Under the pieces are notes generated by a model. That model had not been told where the DNA came from and searched no databases. It saw only the letters and a program-made list of their open reading frames with translations. Positions 9,478 to 19,557 of a DNA stretch of 64,000 nucleotides are shown here, one piece after another. This DNA is from Actinopolyspora lacussalsi. Lineage in GTDB: Bacteria; Actinomycetota; Actinomycetes; Mycobacteriales; Pseudonocardiaceae. Each line of letters opens with the position of its first letter. Position 1 is the stretch's first letter. The translations under genes were made by a program, and so were the position numbers. The stretch spans positions 4,278,001 through 4,342,000 of the forward strand of contig JAURUC010000001.1 of the NCBI GenBank assembly GCA_030803735.1. The letters run 5' to 3'.

Positions 9478-9522
9478 CCGGCCACGAACACACCGGCCAC
9501 GAACACAACGGCCACGACCACG
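9478..9522. repeat. 15-bp micro-tandem repeat, about 2.7 units
   Basis: CCGGCCACGAACACA occurs twice in exact tandem (9478, 9493) and is followed by a degenerate third unit. It sits between the divergent MFS and methyltransferase genes, outside any coding frame I accept. Confidence 0.7.
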
Positions 9523-9565
9523 GTCGTCGTCGAAGGTCACATCCCCTGATGCGAGGATACGAAGT

Positions 9566-10372
9566 GTGGCCAGGCTGATCGAAGTAACCGATGCGGAGGA
9601 CCCCGCGGTCGACGACTTCCGCGATCTGACTACCGCCGATCGTCGTCCCGATCGCCCCGGCGGGCGCGGGCTCGTGATCGGCGAGGGCAGGCTGGTGGTG
9701 GAGCGGCTGCTCGCCTCGCCCTACCCCATTCGGGGACTGCTCGGGGAACGCAAACGGATAAACACCCTCGAACCGCTGCTGCGCGATCTCGATGTCCCCG
9801 CCTACATCGTCGAGCCGGACACGCTGGCCGGGATCGTGGGCTTTCACCTCAACCGCGGAGTTCTCGCGGTGGCGGACCGCGCTCCCGAACCCGATCCGGC
9901 CGAGCTGATTCGCCGTTCCAGCAAGCTGGCCGTGCTCGAAGGGGTCGTCGATCACGAGAACCTCGGAGCCATGTTCCGCAACGCCGCCGGGCTCGGCCTC
10001 GACGGGGTGCTATTGGGCCGCGGCTGTTCCGATCCGCTCTATCGCCGCAGCGTCCGGGTCTCGATGGGGCACGTGCTGCGTGTGCCGTTCGCCAGGCTCA
10101 CGGACTGGCCCGGCGATCTGGAGCGCCTCGGTGCCAACGGTTTCCGGGTGGCCGCGCTGGCCCCCCGTCCCGATGCCGTTCCGGTGGGACGAGCGGGTCT
10201 CTCCGAGGGCAAGGTGGCCGTGCTGATGGGTTCGGAGGGGCCCGGGCTGAGCGAGGAGGCACTGCGCTCGTCCGATCTCACCGTCGGCATCCCGATGTCT
10301 CGTGAGGTGGATTCGCTGAACGTCGCGGCCTCGGCCGCGATCGTGTTCCACGCCATGCGCTCCGACTCGTGA
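9566..10372 (+). CDS. SpoU/TrmH-family RNA 2'-O-methyltransferase
   Basis: 268 residues from GTG 9566, with GAGGA eight bases upstream. It transfers methyl from S-adenosylmethionine to a ribose 2'-OH in rRNA or tRNA. The three SPOUT motifs are clear in the C-terminal half: DHENLGAMFRNA (about residue 130, Asn and Arg catalytic region), MGSEGPGLS (about 222) and IPMSREVDSLNVAASAAI (about 243, knotted cofactor site). The N-terminal 90 residues form a substrate-binding domain. The neighbourhood resembles that of Rv0881 as I recall it. The exact RNA target is not known. Confidence 0.9.
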   Translation: MARLIEVTDAEDPAVDDFRDLTTADRRPDRPGGRGLVIGEGRLVVERLLASPYPIRGLLGERKRINTLEPLLRDLDVPAYIVEPDTLAGIVGFHLNRGVLAVADRAPEPDPAELIRRSSKLAVLEGVVDHENLGAMFRNAAGLGLDGVLLGRGCSDPLYRRSVRVSMGHVLRVPFARLTDWPGDLERLGANGFRVAALAPRPDAVPVGRAGLSEGKVAVLMGSEGPGLSEEALRSSDLTVGIPMSREVDSLNVAASAAIVFHAMRSDS

Positions 10373-10466
10373 GGCCGCCGCGTCCGCGGGCCACGGGGTG
10401 ATCTTCGGGCCCGACTGTGCCGGAGAACATCGTCCCGGTGGAAGATCTCAGTAGGGGGACGTCGCG

Positions 10467-11075
10467 ATGGTGGGGGAAACCATGGAACTCCGGGTCGCCC
10501 GAGGGCGGCCCCTGTTCGTCGAGGCGGACGGGTCGCTCGGTCTGAAGCCGGAGCACGTGGGGCTTTCTCCCGAGCTCTGTGCGGCGCTGTACGAATGGGC
10601 CGAGGTCGTGGAGCGAATCAGCCGGGGGAATCCCCTCGACGGGCGGGCGTCGCGCGCGGTGGCACGTCGCGGCCGGCTGCTCGCGGGCCGCACGGCGGGG
10701 GAGTGCGAGCGTGCCGTTCGTTACCACGATCCGCTGACCGGTGAGCCGAGCACGCTGCCCGCACCCGTCGGACAGCGGCTTGTCGCGGGGTCGGACCCGC
10801 GGACAGAAGTGTTCGACCGCACCGCCCGGCCCACCGGCGTGACGGTCAGTGTCATCCTCGCGGTGCTGGTCTCCGTGGTGCTGGTGGTGGTTTCGCTGGG
10901 GCTGGCCGAGGTGAACCCGCTGCTCGGTGTGGTGGTCAATCTCGCTGTGGCGGGCGGATTCGCCCCGTCGGTCTGGCTCGGACGCGCCGTACCCACCTGG
11001 CGCTGGGTAGCTTTCGGAGTAGTACTCGGTGTCGCCGCTTCCTGGGTGATCCTGCCGCTGAGTCTGCTGGGGTGA
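10467..11075 (+). CDS. DUF2537-like membrane protein
   Basis: 202 residues from ATG 10467 behind AGGGGG; an internal ATG at 10482 behind GGGGGA is equally well placed, so the start is open. The first 120 residues are soluble (ELRVARGRPLFVEADG, ALYEWAEVVERI). The last 80 hold three to four membrane segments (TVSVILAVLVSVVLVVVSL; LLGVVVNLAVAGG; WVAFGVVLGVAAS). This layout fits my memory of actinobacterial DUF2537 proteins. Function unknown. It follows the methyltransferase gene by about 95 bp and may be cotranscribed. Confidence 0.6.
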   Translation: MVGETMELRVARGRPLFVEADGSLGLKPEHVGLSPELCAALYEWAEVVERISRGNPLDGRASRAVARRGRLLAGRTAGECERAVRYHDPLTGEPSTLPAPVGQRLVAGSDPRTEVFDRTARPTGVTVSVILAVLVSVVLVVVSLGLAEVNPLLGVVVNLAVAGGFAPSVWLGRAVPTWRWVAFGVVLGVAASWVILPLSLLG

Positions 11076-11168
11076 GCCGGGCCTCCCCGAGTCCTACACC
11101 ATCCGGGGGAACGAATGTTCGGCCCGGTCAGCATGGTTCCGCGTTGAGCCGTTGGGCACAATCGAGGC

Positions 11169-11519
11169 ATGTCACCGTCCGCGCGCGTGTTGTTCCTGGT
11201 CGGCCTCTTGTCGATCCTCGTGGCCCTGTTCGCCGGGGCAGTGCTGCTCACGATGGACTACGTCGCGTGGATAGCGGGGACGATCGGCGCGGTCTCCATC
11301 GCGGGAGGGTTCGTGGCGAGGGCGCTCTCCCCGGACACCGGCGGCGGGAAGTCCACAGGGGACGGTATTTCCCCCGGTGGCGGACGCCCCCGCGGTAGGT
11401 TCATCGGCAGATCGCTGCCGGGAGTGCGGGACCGCATCTGGCAACGACACCTCGAATCGAGAGGTGGGAACTCCGGTGACGAGCAGCAGAGTCCGGAACA
11501 GGACTCCTCCCGCCCCTGA
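11169..11519 (+). CDS. small two-helix membrane protein
   Basis: 116 residues from ATG 11169. Two hydrophobic segments (about residues 5-28 and 30-52, LFLVGLLSILVALFAGAVLL and VAWIAGTIGAVSIAGGFVA) are followed by a Gly/Arg-rich cytoplasmic tail. By position it corresponds to Rv0882 of M. tuberculosis as I remember that locus. No motif suggests a function. It is convergent with sepH, with a micro-tandem repeat between the two stops. Confidence 0.65.
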   Translation: MSPSARVLFLVGLLSILVALFAGAVLLTMDYVAWIAGTIGAVSIAGGFVARALSPDTGGGKSTGDGISPGGGRPRGRFIGRSLPGVRDRIWQRHLESRGGNSGDEQQSPEQDSSRP

Positions 11520-11538
11520 ATCCGGCGCCCCCGAATCC

Positions 11539-11582
11539 GGTATCGCTGGCCCCTGTATCGCTGGCCCTGGTATCGCTGCCCC
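11539..11582. repeat. 14-15-bp micro-tandem repeat, three units
   Basis: The unit GGTATCGCTGGCCC recurs three times with small changes (11539, 11554, 11568) between the convergent membrane-protein and sepH genes. A shorter echo (CCCCGAATCCGG) precedes it. Confidence 0.65.
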
Positions 11583-11662
11583 GTAGTCGCCCGCCCGAGC
11601 CCGGCCGGTTCGACGTGCCGAACTCGTCACACTTCGGCCGCCGGTCGCGGTCTCGCCGTCGG

Positions 11663-12667
11663 TCACCGGTTCGACCGCACGCCGAGCAGCACGTCCTCCC
11701 AGGAGGGTACGATCGGGTGATTCTTGCGCCCCTCCCCGGTACCCGCGTCGTCCTCGATGTCCTCCCGGTCCGTCGCCACGTGTTCGACCTCGTTGTCCGA
11801 CCCTTCCAGGGGTTGTTCGGCCTCGGAGTCCTGGATCGCGTTTCCGAACTCGGCATCGTTCGACTGCGAGGTCGAGCCGAGTAGCGTCCCCGCTGTCATG
11901 GCGGGGATGTGGGCGGTTCCGACGGAACTCTCGGAGAGGTCGGGGTTGTTCTGCTCGGACGCTCCTCCCAGTAGCGGAGTGGTGGTCTCCCGATCGCCGG
12001 AGTGAACCTCCTCCTCGTCCGAGTGGTCCAGCTCGAGTGCTTCCCTGGCGAGCTCGGTGACCGGACGTACCGTGCGCAGTGGCCGGTTCGGAGTGGGATC
12101 GAGCAGGTCGAGCGCGTCCTCGTCGAGCGCGGCGATCGTGCCCCCCTGCGCGCCGGGGTGGAACGTCCAGTGCGCGGTGTTCTCCGTGCGGCCGGCCTGC
12201 CAGCGCAGCGTGACCACCCACTTGCCGTCCTCGCCGCGCCAGGCGTCCCAGCTGGTCTCGCCGTAGTCCTGCCCCCGCATTCCGAAGGTCTGCGAGATGA
12301 TCTCGCCGAGTGTCTGTACGTCCGGCCCGTCCTCGCGGATCGGATGTGCCTGCTGGGCCTTCTCGGCGACCTGGGCCCGTTCCAGTAATACCGGGTAGGC
12401 GTAGCGCTCCACGCGTTGCTGCGGAATGCCGGCCTCAGCGGCGACTTCCTCGACGGAAGCGCCCGCACGAACTCGCGTCTGGATCTCGCGCGGCCGCATC
12501 TGGGCTTCCAGCTCGATCTGTACCTGCCCGAGACGGGTGAGGTCACCGCGGGCCGCGGCGCGGAGTCGCTCGTCGGCAGGCACCGCGAAGCGTTCGCCGT
12601 TGTCGGGATCCTCACACACGACGGTCTCGCCGTCCTCTTCGAGCCCGACCACTCGCAGCGCTCGCAT
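11663..12667 (-). CDS. sepH: cell-division regulator SepH
   Basis: 334 residues from ATG 12667 with a GGGGAGG ribosome site. The N-terminal DUF3071 domain (MRALRVVGLEEDGETVVCED, a helix-turn-helix around residues 68-90, WDAWRGEDGKWVVTLRW around 140) and the conserved C-terminal end VPSWEDVLLGVR are diagnostic. The middle (about residues 215-315) is a disordered Glu/Asp-rich linker. SepH binds FtsZ and stimulates its assembly in Streptomyces and mycobacteria, helping Z-ring formation. It lies next to serC, as in M. tuberculosis from memory. Confidence 0.93.
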   Translation of the reverse strand: MRALRVVGLEEDGETVVCEDPDNGERFAVPADERLRAAARGDLTRLGQVQIELEAQMRPREIQTRVRAGASVEEVAAEAGIPQQRVERYAYPVLLERAQVAEKAQQAHPIREDGPDVQTLGEIISQTFGMRGQDYGETSWDAWRGEDGKWVVTLRWQAGRTENTAHWTFHPGAQGGTIAALDEDALDLLDPTPNRPLRTVRPVTELAREALELDHSDEEEVHSGDRETTTPLLGGASEQNNPDLSESSVGTAHIPAMTAGTLLGSTSQSNDAEFGNAIQDSEAEQPLEGSDNEVEHVATDREDIEDDAGTGEGRKNHPIVPSWEDVLLGVRSNR

Positions 12668-12692
12668 AAGTGCCTCCCCGCGCCTCCCGCTG

Positions 12693-12720
12693 ATTTTAGA
12701 TCACCAAGCTATAACGATAA
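12693..12720 (-). promoter_or_regulatory. candidate sepH promoter
   Basis: On the minus strand TTATCG (12720-12715) and TAAAAT (12698-12693) are separated by 16 bases and lie 26 bases before the sepH ATG. TAAAAT matches the -10 consensus at five of six positions; the -35 match is weak. It is the only AT-rich patch here. Confidence 0.4.
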
Positions 12721-13035
12721 CTCGGCGGGGGGTCTCCGTGGGACGGACGCGCCGAGTGTCGTAACGATGATCCTGCCGAACGGGCGTACCCCGTCGCATC
12801 CGTGGAAATACCTTGATTCCCCGAAAAACCGTGTGGTCTCGATTACCCGGTCGGGCCGCCGCGGGGTATCCCATCGTCGCGGGCTCGGGTGTATCGCTCG
12901 GGGACATGCCGGCTGACCCTCGGCATCCTCGCGGCGCATCGGGGTGGACGGTGACGACATCACCTCGCCGGAGCCTCGGCCGAGGCCGGGATCCGGGGTG
13001 AGCGGCGCACCGCCCACCCCGGTAGTCGCGTCGGA
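12721..13035. other. intergenic interval between serC and sepH, no gene seen
   Basis: About 315 bases between the serC stop and the sepH promoter, both on the minus strand. I see no credible reading frame, no long hairpin and no repeat copy. It probably holds only the 3' end of the serC transcript and sequence upstream of the sepH promoter. Confidence 0.5.
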
Positions 13036-14406
<1,371 letters not shown>

Positions 14407-14476
14407 TCACCCGAGCGAAACCGACCGGTGCGGCCGTCCCCGTCCGCCCGGAACGCCGGCTGAGATCGGAAAAGAG

Positions 14477-15049
14477 TTACGATCCCCGGGAACTCGCACT
14501 GTGATCCGTATCATACTCGTGGAGCCGGTCGACCAGGTCGGCGCGTGCCCGGGCCACCCTGGAACGGATCGTGCCGGTGCGGCAGCCCGCCACCTCGGCG
14601 GTCTCCTCGTAGCTGAGCCCGACCAGCTGGGTCAGCACGAAGGCCTCCCTGCGCCGTTCGTCGAGGGCCTCCAGTGCGCTGCGCAGCGCGTATCCCTCCG
14701 GTATCGAGAGGATTCGCGGTTGGACCCGTTCCGCCGCGAGCTGCCAGTCGTCGATGTCGGCCGTGCGTGGGCGGCGGTCGCGGTGCCGGATGTGGTCGGC
14801 GGCGACCCTGCGAGCTATCGACAGCAGCCAGGTGCGCGCCGAGGAGCGGCCGCGGTAGGTGGCCAGTGAGCGGAACGCGCGCAGGTAGCACTCCTGGGTG
14901 AGATCCTCCGCGACGTGCGCGTCCGCCAGATGCCGCAGCAACTGCCAGACCTGACGCTGCGTGCCGTGCACGAACCTGGTCGCGGCGTCGGTGTCCCCCT
15001 GTTTCGCCGCCAGCGCGCAGCGTGTGAGTTCCTGGTCGTCCACGCCCAA
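14477..15049 (-). CDS. ECF sigma factor (SigC-like)
   Basis: 190 residues from TTG 15049; a GTG at 15043 is an alternative, and neither has a clear ribosome site. Region 2 (AEDLTQECYLRAFRSLATYRGRSSARTWLLSIARRVAADHIR) and region 4 (LDERRREAFVLTQLVGLSYEETAEVAGCRTGTIRSRVARAR) are complete. It faces a zinc-finger anti-sigma gene at 15236 with a copper-type P1B ATPase behind it, which suggests it controls copper homeostasis. M. tuberculosis SigC has been linked to copper acquisition, but orthology here is an inference. Confidence 0.85.
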   Translation of the reverse strand: MGVDDQELTRCALAAKQGDTDAATRFVHGTQRQVWQLLRHLADAHVAEDLTQECYLRAFRSLATYRGRSSARTWLLSIARRVAADHIRHRDRRPRTADIDDWQLAAERVQPRILSIPEGYALRSALEALDERRREAFVLTQLVGLSYEETAEVAGCRTGTIRSRVARARADLVDRLHEYDTDHSASSRGS

Positions 15050-15235
15050 TATCCAATGAACTTCGGGCCCGGGCCCGCTGCCACGGTTGTTCGGCTCACT
15101 CGACCACGTAAGCCGCGGTGATGCCGACTCGGCGGGCGTGAACCGTCGTTACCGTGGGAGCACGATACGCGTGTCCCCTCGATCTCCGGCACGGGAGCCG
15201 GGAACTACCGGGAGGTCACCGACGACCAGCACGGT

Positions 15236-15991
15236 GTGGACTGCGTGACGAGTGTCGAGATCCTCTCCGCCGAGCTCGACGGGGCGGCCACCGAGGAGCA
15301 GCGTCGACTGGTGCGGCAGCACCTGGCGGGCTGTGCCGAGTGCGAACGGCGCCGAGCTGGTTTCGACGAGTTGCACCGGGCGGTGCGGATCATGCCCGCC
15401 GAGCCCGGCCCCGACGTCACCGGAGCCGTGCTGCCGGCCCTGCGGCCCCGGTCGCTGGATCGGCTGCGCGGTGCGGCGGGGAGGCGACCGCGAACCGCCC
15501 TGCGCTGGTTGCTGGCACTGGTGGCGGCGGTTCAGTTGGGGGTGGCCCTGCTGCAGCTCACCGGTGTCGGAGTTCGCGTGGGCGATGGGGCCCGGTCGAC
15601 GATGCCGCACATCGATCACGAGACGGGCGCCTGGAACGCTGCGGTGGCGGTCGCGTTGGCCTGGGTGGCGCTGCGTGCCAGGCACGCGGCCGCGCACCTG
15701 CCGGTGCTGGCGAGTTTCACCGGCGTGCTCGGCGCGTTGTGCCTGGTGGATCTGGTCACCGGCCGCGTCGGCCCCGAACGGGTGATTTCACACCTGCCGG
15801 TGCTGCTCGGGCTGGTACTGGTGGCGGTGCTGGCGCTGCTGCACGGCTCGGACCGGGTGCCCGCGAGCGGGAGCCGCTCCCCCGGCGAGGGTGCCGAGCG
15901 CGGGGTGGCGGAGCACACCACCACGAGCGCGCTCGACGGAGGGAGGACCGAGTCGTCCCCGCCGCCCGTGGCGTACCGGGAGAGCGCGTGA
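15236..15991 (+). CDS. zinc-finger (zf-HC2) membrane anti-sigma factor
   Basis: 251 residues from GTG 15236. Residues 1-40 form an anti-sigma zinc finger: Cys3 and the His29-x3-Cys33-x2-Cys36 motif (RQHLAGCAEC). Four to five membrane segments follow (about residues 88-110, 135-150, 155-180, 185-205). The loop MPHIDHETGAWN between the first two helices is rich in Met, His, Asp and Glu and could bind metal. It is divergent from the sigma gene and about 75 bp before the P1B ATPase, so it probably holds the sigma factor at the membrane until a metal signal arrives. Confidence 0.85.
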   Translation: MDCVTSVEILSAELDGAATEEQRRLVRQHLAGCAECERRRAGFDELHRAVRIMPAEPGPDVTGAVLPALRPRSLDRLRGAAGRRPRTALRWLLALVAAVQLGVALLQLTGVGVRVGDGARSTMPHIDHETGAWNAAVAVALAWVALRARHAAAHLPVLASFTGVLGALCLVDLVTGRVGPERVISHLPVLLGLVLVAVLALLHGSDRVPASGSRSPGEGAERGVAEHTTTSALDGGRTESSPPPVAYRESA

Positions 15992-16064
15992 GACGTGACG
16001 GACGGCATGGTTCAAGCTGGAGGGAGTTTCGCCGGTCGCGGTGAACCGCACGAAAGGTGGTCGG

Positions 16065-18350
16065 ATGACGACGTCCGCGGACACCTCAACCGAGTCCGCC
16101 GAACAGCAACGCGGCTCCGCCGAACAGCAACGCAGCGTCGAGCTGGCCGTCAGCGGCATGACCTGTGCGGCGTGCGCCAACAGGGTGGAGCGCAAGCTCA
16201 ACAAACTCGACGGTGTGCACGCCAGCGTCAACTACGCCGCCGCCCGTGCCAGCGTCACCGCCCCGGCGGGCGCCGCCGACGAGTTGCTGACCGAGACGGT
16301 GACCAAGGCAGGCTACGGGGCCGAGGTGCTGCGCCCAGCCGAGGAGAGCCCGGACGACTCTCGTGCCCGGCTGCGCGATCTGTGGCGCAGGCTCGTCGTC
16401 TCGGTCGTGCTGTTCGTGCCGCTGGCCGACCTGGCGATCCTGTTCACGGTGCTTCCCGAAGCCCGCTTCCCCGGTTGGCAGTGGCTGATCATCGTGCTCG
16501 CGCTTCCCGTGGCGGGCTGGGCCGCCTGGCCGTTCCACCGCGCCGCGCTGCGCAACGCCCGGCACGGTTCCTCCTCGATGGACACGCTGGTCTCCATCGG
16601 GATCACCGCGGCGAGCGTGTGGTCGCTCTACGCGATGTTCGCGCCGAGCGCTGCGCCCGCCGACGCCTCCGGGCTGTGGCTGCTGCTCAACACCGACGGT
16701 GCCGCTTACCTGGAAGTGGCGGCCGGAGTGACCACCTTCGTGCTGGCCGGACGCTACTTCGAGGCCAAGGCGCAGCGCAGAGCGGGCGGCGCGCTGCGCG
16801 CCCTCGCCCGGCTCGGAGCCAAGACCGCTCTGGTGCGGGACGAGGACGGCACGCACCGGGAGGTGCCGGTCGAACGACTGCGGGTCGGGGATCGGTTCGT
16901 CACCCGCCCCGGCGGAACCATCGCCACCGACGGGCGCGTGGTGCGTGGCGGCGCCGCCGTGGACCGCAGCTCGATGACCGGGGAGTCGGTGCCCGCCGAG
17001 GTCGTCGAGGGCGACGAGGTCACCGGAGGAACCACGGTCGCGACCGGCTGGTTGCTCACCGAGGCCACCAGGGTCGGCCGGGACACCCAGCTCGCGGGGA
17101 TGATGCGACTGGTCGAACAGGCGCAGAGCGGCAAGGCCGCCGTCCAGCGGTTGGCCGACCGGATCTCGGCCTACTTCGTGCCCGCCGTGCTCGGGCTGGC
17201 CGTGCTGACGTTGCTCGGCTGGCTGCTGCTCGGCGGCTCGGCCGAGCGCTCCTTCACGGCCGCGCTCTCGGTGCTGGTCATCGCGTGTCCGTGCGCGCTG
17301 GGACTGGCCACGCCGACCGCGCTGATGGCCGCTTCCGGACGTGGTGCGCAGCTCGGCATCTTCCTCAAGGGGTATCAGGCCCTGGAGTCCACCAGGACGG
17401 TCGACACGGTGGTGTTCGACAAGACCGGCACGGTCACCACCGGCAGCATGACCCTCGGGGAGGTGTACTGCGTCGCCGGTGTGGCGCGGTCCGAGGTGCT
17501 TCGACTGGTGGGCGGACTGGAGCACGCCTCCGAACACGCGGTCGCCGCCGCGATCACCTCCGCCGCGCGCGCCGAGCTCGGGGAAGGCGTGGAACTGCCC
17601 GCTGTCGAGGGGTTCGCCAACGATCCCGGACTGGGCGCGCACGGCGAGGTGGACGGACACCACATGCTGGCGGGCAGGGCGAAGCTGTTCACCGACAACG
17701 GGATCACCGTTCCGGAGGACGTGCGGCGACACCACGCGGAGTGGCAGCACGGCGGGAGGACCACCGTCCTCGTCGCGCGGGACGGAGTCGTGGTGGCGGT
17801 GCTCGGGCTCGCCGACGCGGTCAAGCCCTCGGCCCCGGCCGCCGTGGCCGAGCTGCGGCGGCTCGGGATGCGGACCGTGCTGTTGACCGGTGACAACGAG
17901 GCCACGGCTCGTTCCGTCGCCGAGGAGGTGGGGATCGGCGAGGTCGTCGCCGACGTGCTCCCGGATCAGAAGGTCGAGGCGATCGAAGGACTGCGCGCCG
18001 AAGGGCGCCGGGTGGCGATGGTCGGCGACGGGGTCAACGACGCGCCCGCACTGGCCACGGCGGAACTGGGGCTCGCGGTGGGGGCGGGCACGGATGTGGC
18101 CATCTCGGCGGCCGATCTCATCCTGGTCCGCGAGGAGCTGACGGCGGTGCCGGACTCCGTGAAACTCGCCAGGCGGACGCTCGGCACCATCCGGGGCAAC
18201 CTGGTCTGGGCGTTCGGCTACAACCTGGCCGCCGTGCCGTTGGCCGTGTGCGGACTGCTCAACCCGCTGATCGCGGGCGCGGCCATGGCGCTGTCCTCGG
18301 CCTTCGTCGTCTCCAACAGTCTGCGGTTGCGCCGGTTCACCCCCGCGTGA
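16065..18350 (+). CDS. copper-type P1B heavy-metal ATPase
   Basis: 761 residues from ATG 16065 behind AAAGGTGG; an upstream GTG at 16041 is less likely. It pumps Cu(I) across the membrane with ATP. Seen in order: one N-terminal metal-binding domain with GMTCAACAN (residues 31-39), TGES in the actuator domain, the membrane motif CPC (about 408-410), phosphorylation site DKTGT (about 452) and GDGVNDAP (about 653). The usual SEHP nucleotide-site motif reads SEHA here. An exact 18-base duplication (16095-16112, 16116-16133) encodes SAEQQR twice near the N-terminus. Probably cotranscribed with the anti-sigma gene. Confidence 0.92.
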   Translation: MTTSADTSTESAEQQRGSAEQQRSVELAVSGMTCAACANRVERKLNKLDGVHASVNYAAARASVTAPAGAADELLTETVTKAGYGAEVLRPAEESPDDSRARLRDLWRRLVVSVVLFVPLADLAILFTVLPEARFPGWQWLIIVLALPVAGWAAWPFHRAALRNARHGSSSMDTLVSIGITAASVWSLYAMFAPSAAPADASGLWLLLNTDGAAYLEVAAGVTTFVLAGRYFEAKAQRRAGGALRALARLGAKTALVRDEDGTHREVPVERLRVGDRFVTRPGGTIATDGRVVRGGAAVDRSSMTGESVPAEVVEGDEVTGGTTVATGWLLTEATRVGRDTQLAGMMRLVEQAQSGKAAVQRLADRISAYFVPAVLGLAVLTLLGWLLLGGSAERSFTAALSVLVIACPCALGLATPTALMAASGRGAQLGIFLKGYQALESTRTVDTVVFDKTGTVTTGSMTLGEVYCVAGVARSEVLRLVGGLEHASEHAVAAAITSAARAELGEGVELPAVEGFANDPGLGAHGEVDGHHMLAGRAKLFTDNGITVPEDVRRHHAEWQHGGRTTVLVARDGVVVAVLGLADAVKPSAPAAVAELRRLGMRTVLLTGDNEATARSVAEEVGIGEVVADVLPDQKVEAIEGLRAEGRRVAMVGDGVNDAPALATAELGLAVGAGTDVAISAADLILVREELTAVPDSVKLARRTLGTIRGNLVWAFGYNLAAVPLAVCGLLNPLIAGAAMALSSAFVVSNSLRLRRFTPA

Positions 18351-18729
18351 AATCGCTCCCAGGAGTGTCCGGTTCGGGGAGCCCCGCCTCGGGGTTCCCT
18401 CCGGGGAGGTTCCGGGGTGTCTGGGGGCTTTCCCGGAAGCGGTTCACGAGTTCGATCCGTTTACTGGGGACAGTGCACAGCGGAGAGCCGCGAAGTCCCG
18501 CCGAGCGGGTTCCGGAGATCGAAATCCGCCCCGGCGAATCCGCGTCGGGTGGATCAGCCGAGGGCCCCGCCGCGCGCTCTCGATGCTGTCGCTCGCCCGA
18601 GGTGGTCGTAGTACTCGACCACCGGGCTGTTCCCTAGCGCGTCTTCCGAACGTCACGCGTGGCACTCCGTGTCCGGAGCGTCACGTTAGAGTCAGTTTCG
18701 CAATTCAGATACCACAATGGGGGAATCAC
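18351..18729. other. intergenic region before the ABC exporter operon
   Basis: 379 bases without a credible gene. The first 80 bases are G/C-rich with short inverted repeats (GGGGAGCCCC, CCTCCGGGGAGG) that may help end transcription of the ATPase gene. The last 60 bases are AT-richer (GTTAGAGTCAGTTTCGCAAT, ATTCAGATACC) and probably hold the promoter of the ABC operon. Confidence 0.4.
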
Positions 18730-19551
18730 GTGAGTTTCCCGAACGGGTCGCAGCAACCCGCGGCCGTCCCTTCGGAACAGGGCGGAGTCAACGGACAGCA
18801 AGGCTTCGCCGGACAACTCGCCGAACCGGAATCGGCGACCAGCGGATCGGCACTGGTCAAGGTATACGGCAGCGGTGAGGCCGGAGTTCGCGCGCTGGAC
18901 AACGTCGACATCGGCTTCGCGGGCGGACGGTTCAGCGCGATCATGGGGCCCTCCGGTTCCGGCAAGTCCACCCTGATGCACTGCCTGGCCGGGTTGGACA
19001 CCCCTACCTCGGGTCGGGTGATGCTGGGAGAGACCGACCTGACCGGTCTCTCGGACAAGCAGCTCACCCTCACGCGACGTGACAGGATCGGCTTCCTGTT
19101 CCAGTCGTTCAACCTGCTGCCCACCCTGACGGCGGAGCAGAACATCCTGCTGCCGCTGGAGCTGTCCGGTCGCAAACCCGACCGGCAGTGGCTGAACGAA
19201 CTCACCGAGTCGTTGGGCATCGACCAGCGGTTGCGCCACCGGCCCAGCGAACTCTCCGGCGGGCAGCAGCAGCGGGTCGCGGTGGCCCGCGCCCTGATCA
19301 CGCGCCCCGAGGTCGTCTTCGCCGACGAACCCACCGGTGCGCTGGACTCGAAGTCCGGCGCGAACCTGCTGGAGTTCCTGCGCGGCTCGGTACGCCAGTT
19401 CGGCCAGACCGTGGTGATGGTCACCCACGACCCGGTCGCCGCGTCCCACGCGGACAGCGTGGTGCTGCTGGCCGACGGCAACATCGCGGGCCGGATCGAG
19501 GAGCCCACGCAGGAAGCGGTGCTCGACTCGCTGCGCCGGTTGGGTGGGTGA
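18730..19551 (+). CDS. ABC transporter ATPase, MacB/LolD type
   Basis: 273 residues from GTG 18730 behind GGGGGA; upstream in-frame codons would add 49 residues without family likeness. A Gln/Gly-rich N-terminal extension of about 40 residues precedes the nucleotide-binding domain: Walker A GPSGSGKS (73-80), Q-loop FQSFNLLPTLTAEQN (about 124-138), signature LSGGQQQRV (175-183), Walker B VVFADEPTGALD (195-206) and switch His in MVTHD. It powers the permease encoded six bases downstream, forming a two-gene export operon of the lipoprotein/antibiotic/peptide export class. Confidence 0.92.
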   Translation: MSFPNGSQQPAAVPSEQGGVNGQQGFAGQLAEPESATSGSALVKVYGSGEAGVRALDNVDIGFAGGRFSAIMGPSGSGKSTLMHCLAGLDTPTSGRVMLGETDLTGLSDKQLTLTRRDRIGFLFQSFNLLPTLTAEQNILLPLELSGRKPDRQWLNELTESLGIDQRLRHRPSELSGGQQQRVAVARALITRPEVVFADEPTGALDSKSGANLLEFLRGSVRQFGQTVVMVTHDPVAASHADSVVLLADGNIAGRIEEPTQEAVLDSLRRLGG

Positions 19552-19557
19552 GGGCCA

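Noticed and set aside
16086..17750. 554-codon minus-strand frame across the P1B ATPase
   Set aside because: Antisense shadow; composition rich in Gly, His, Gln and Arg with no recognisable domain, whereas the plus strand shows every P1B ATPase motif.
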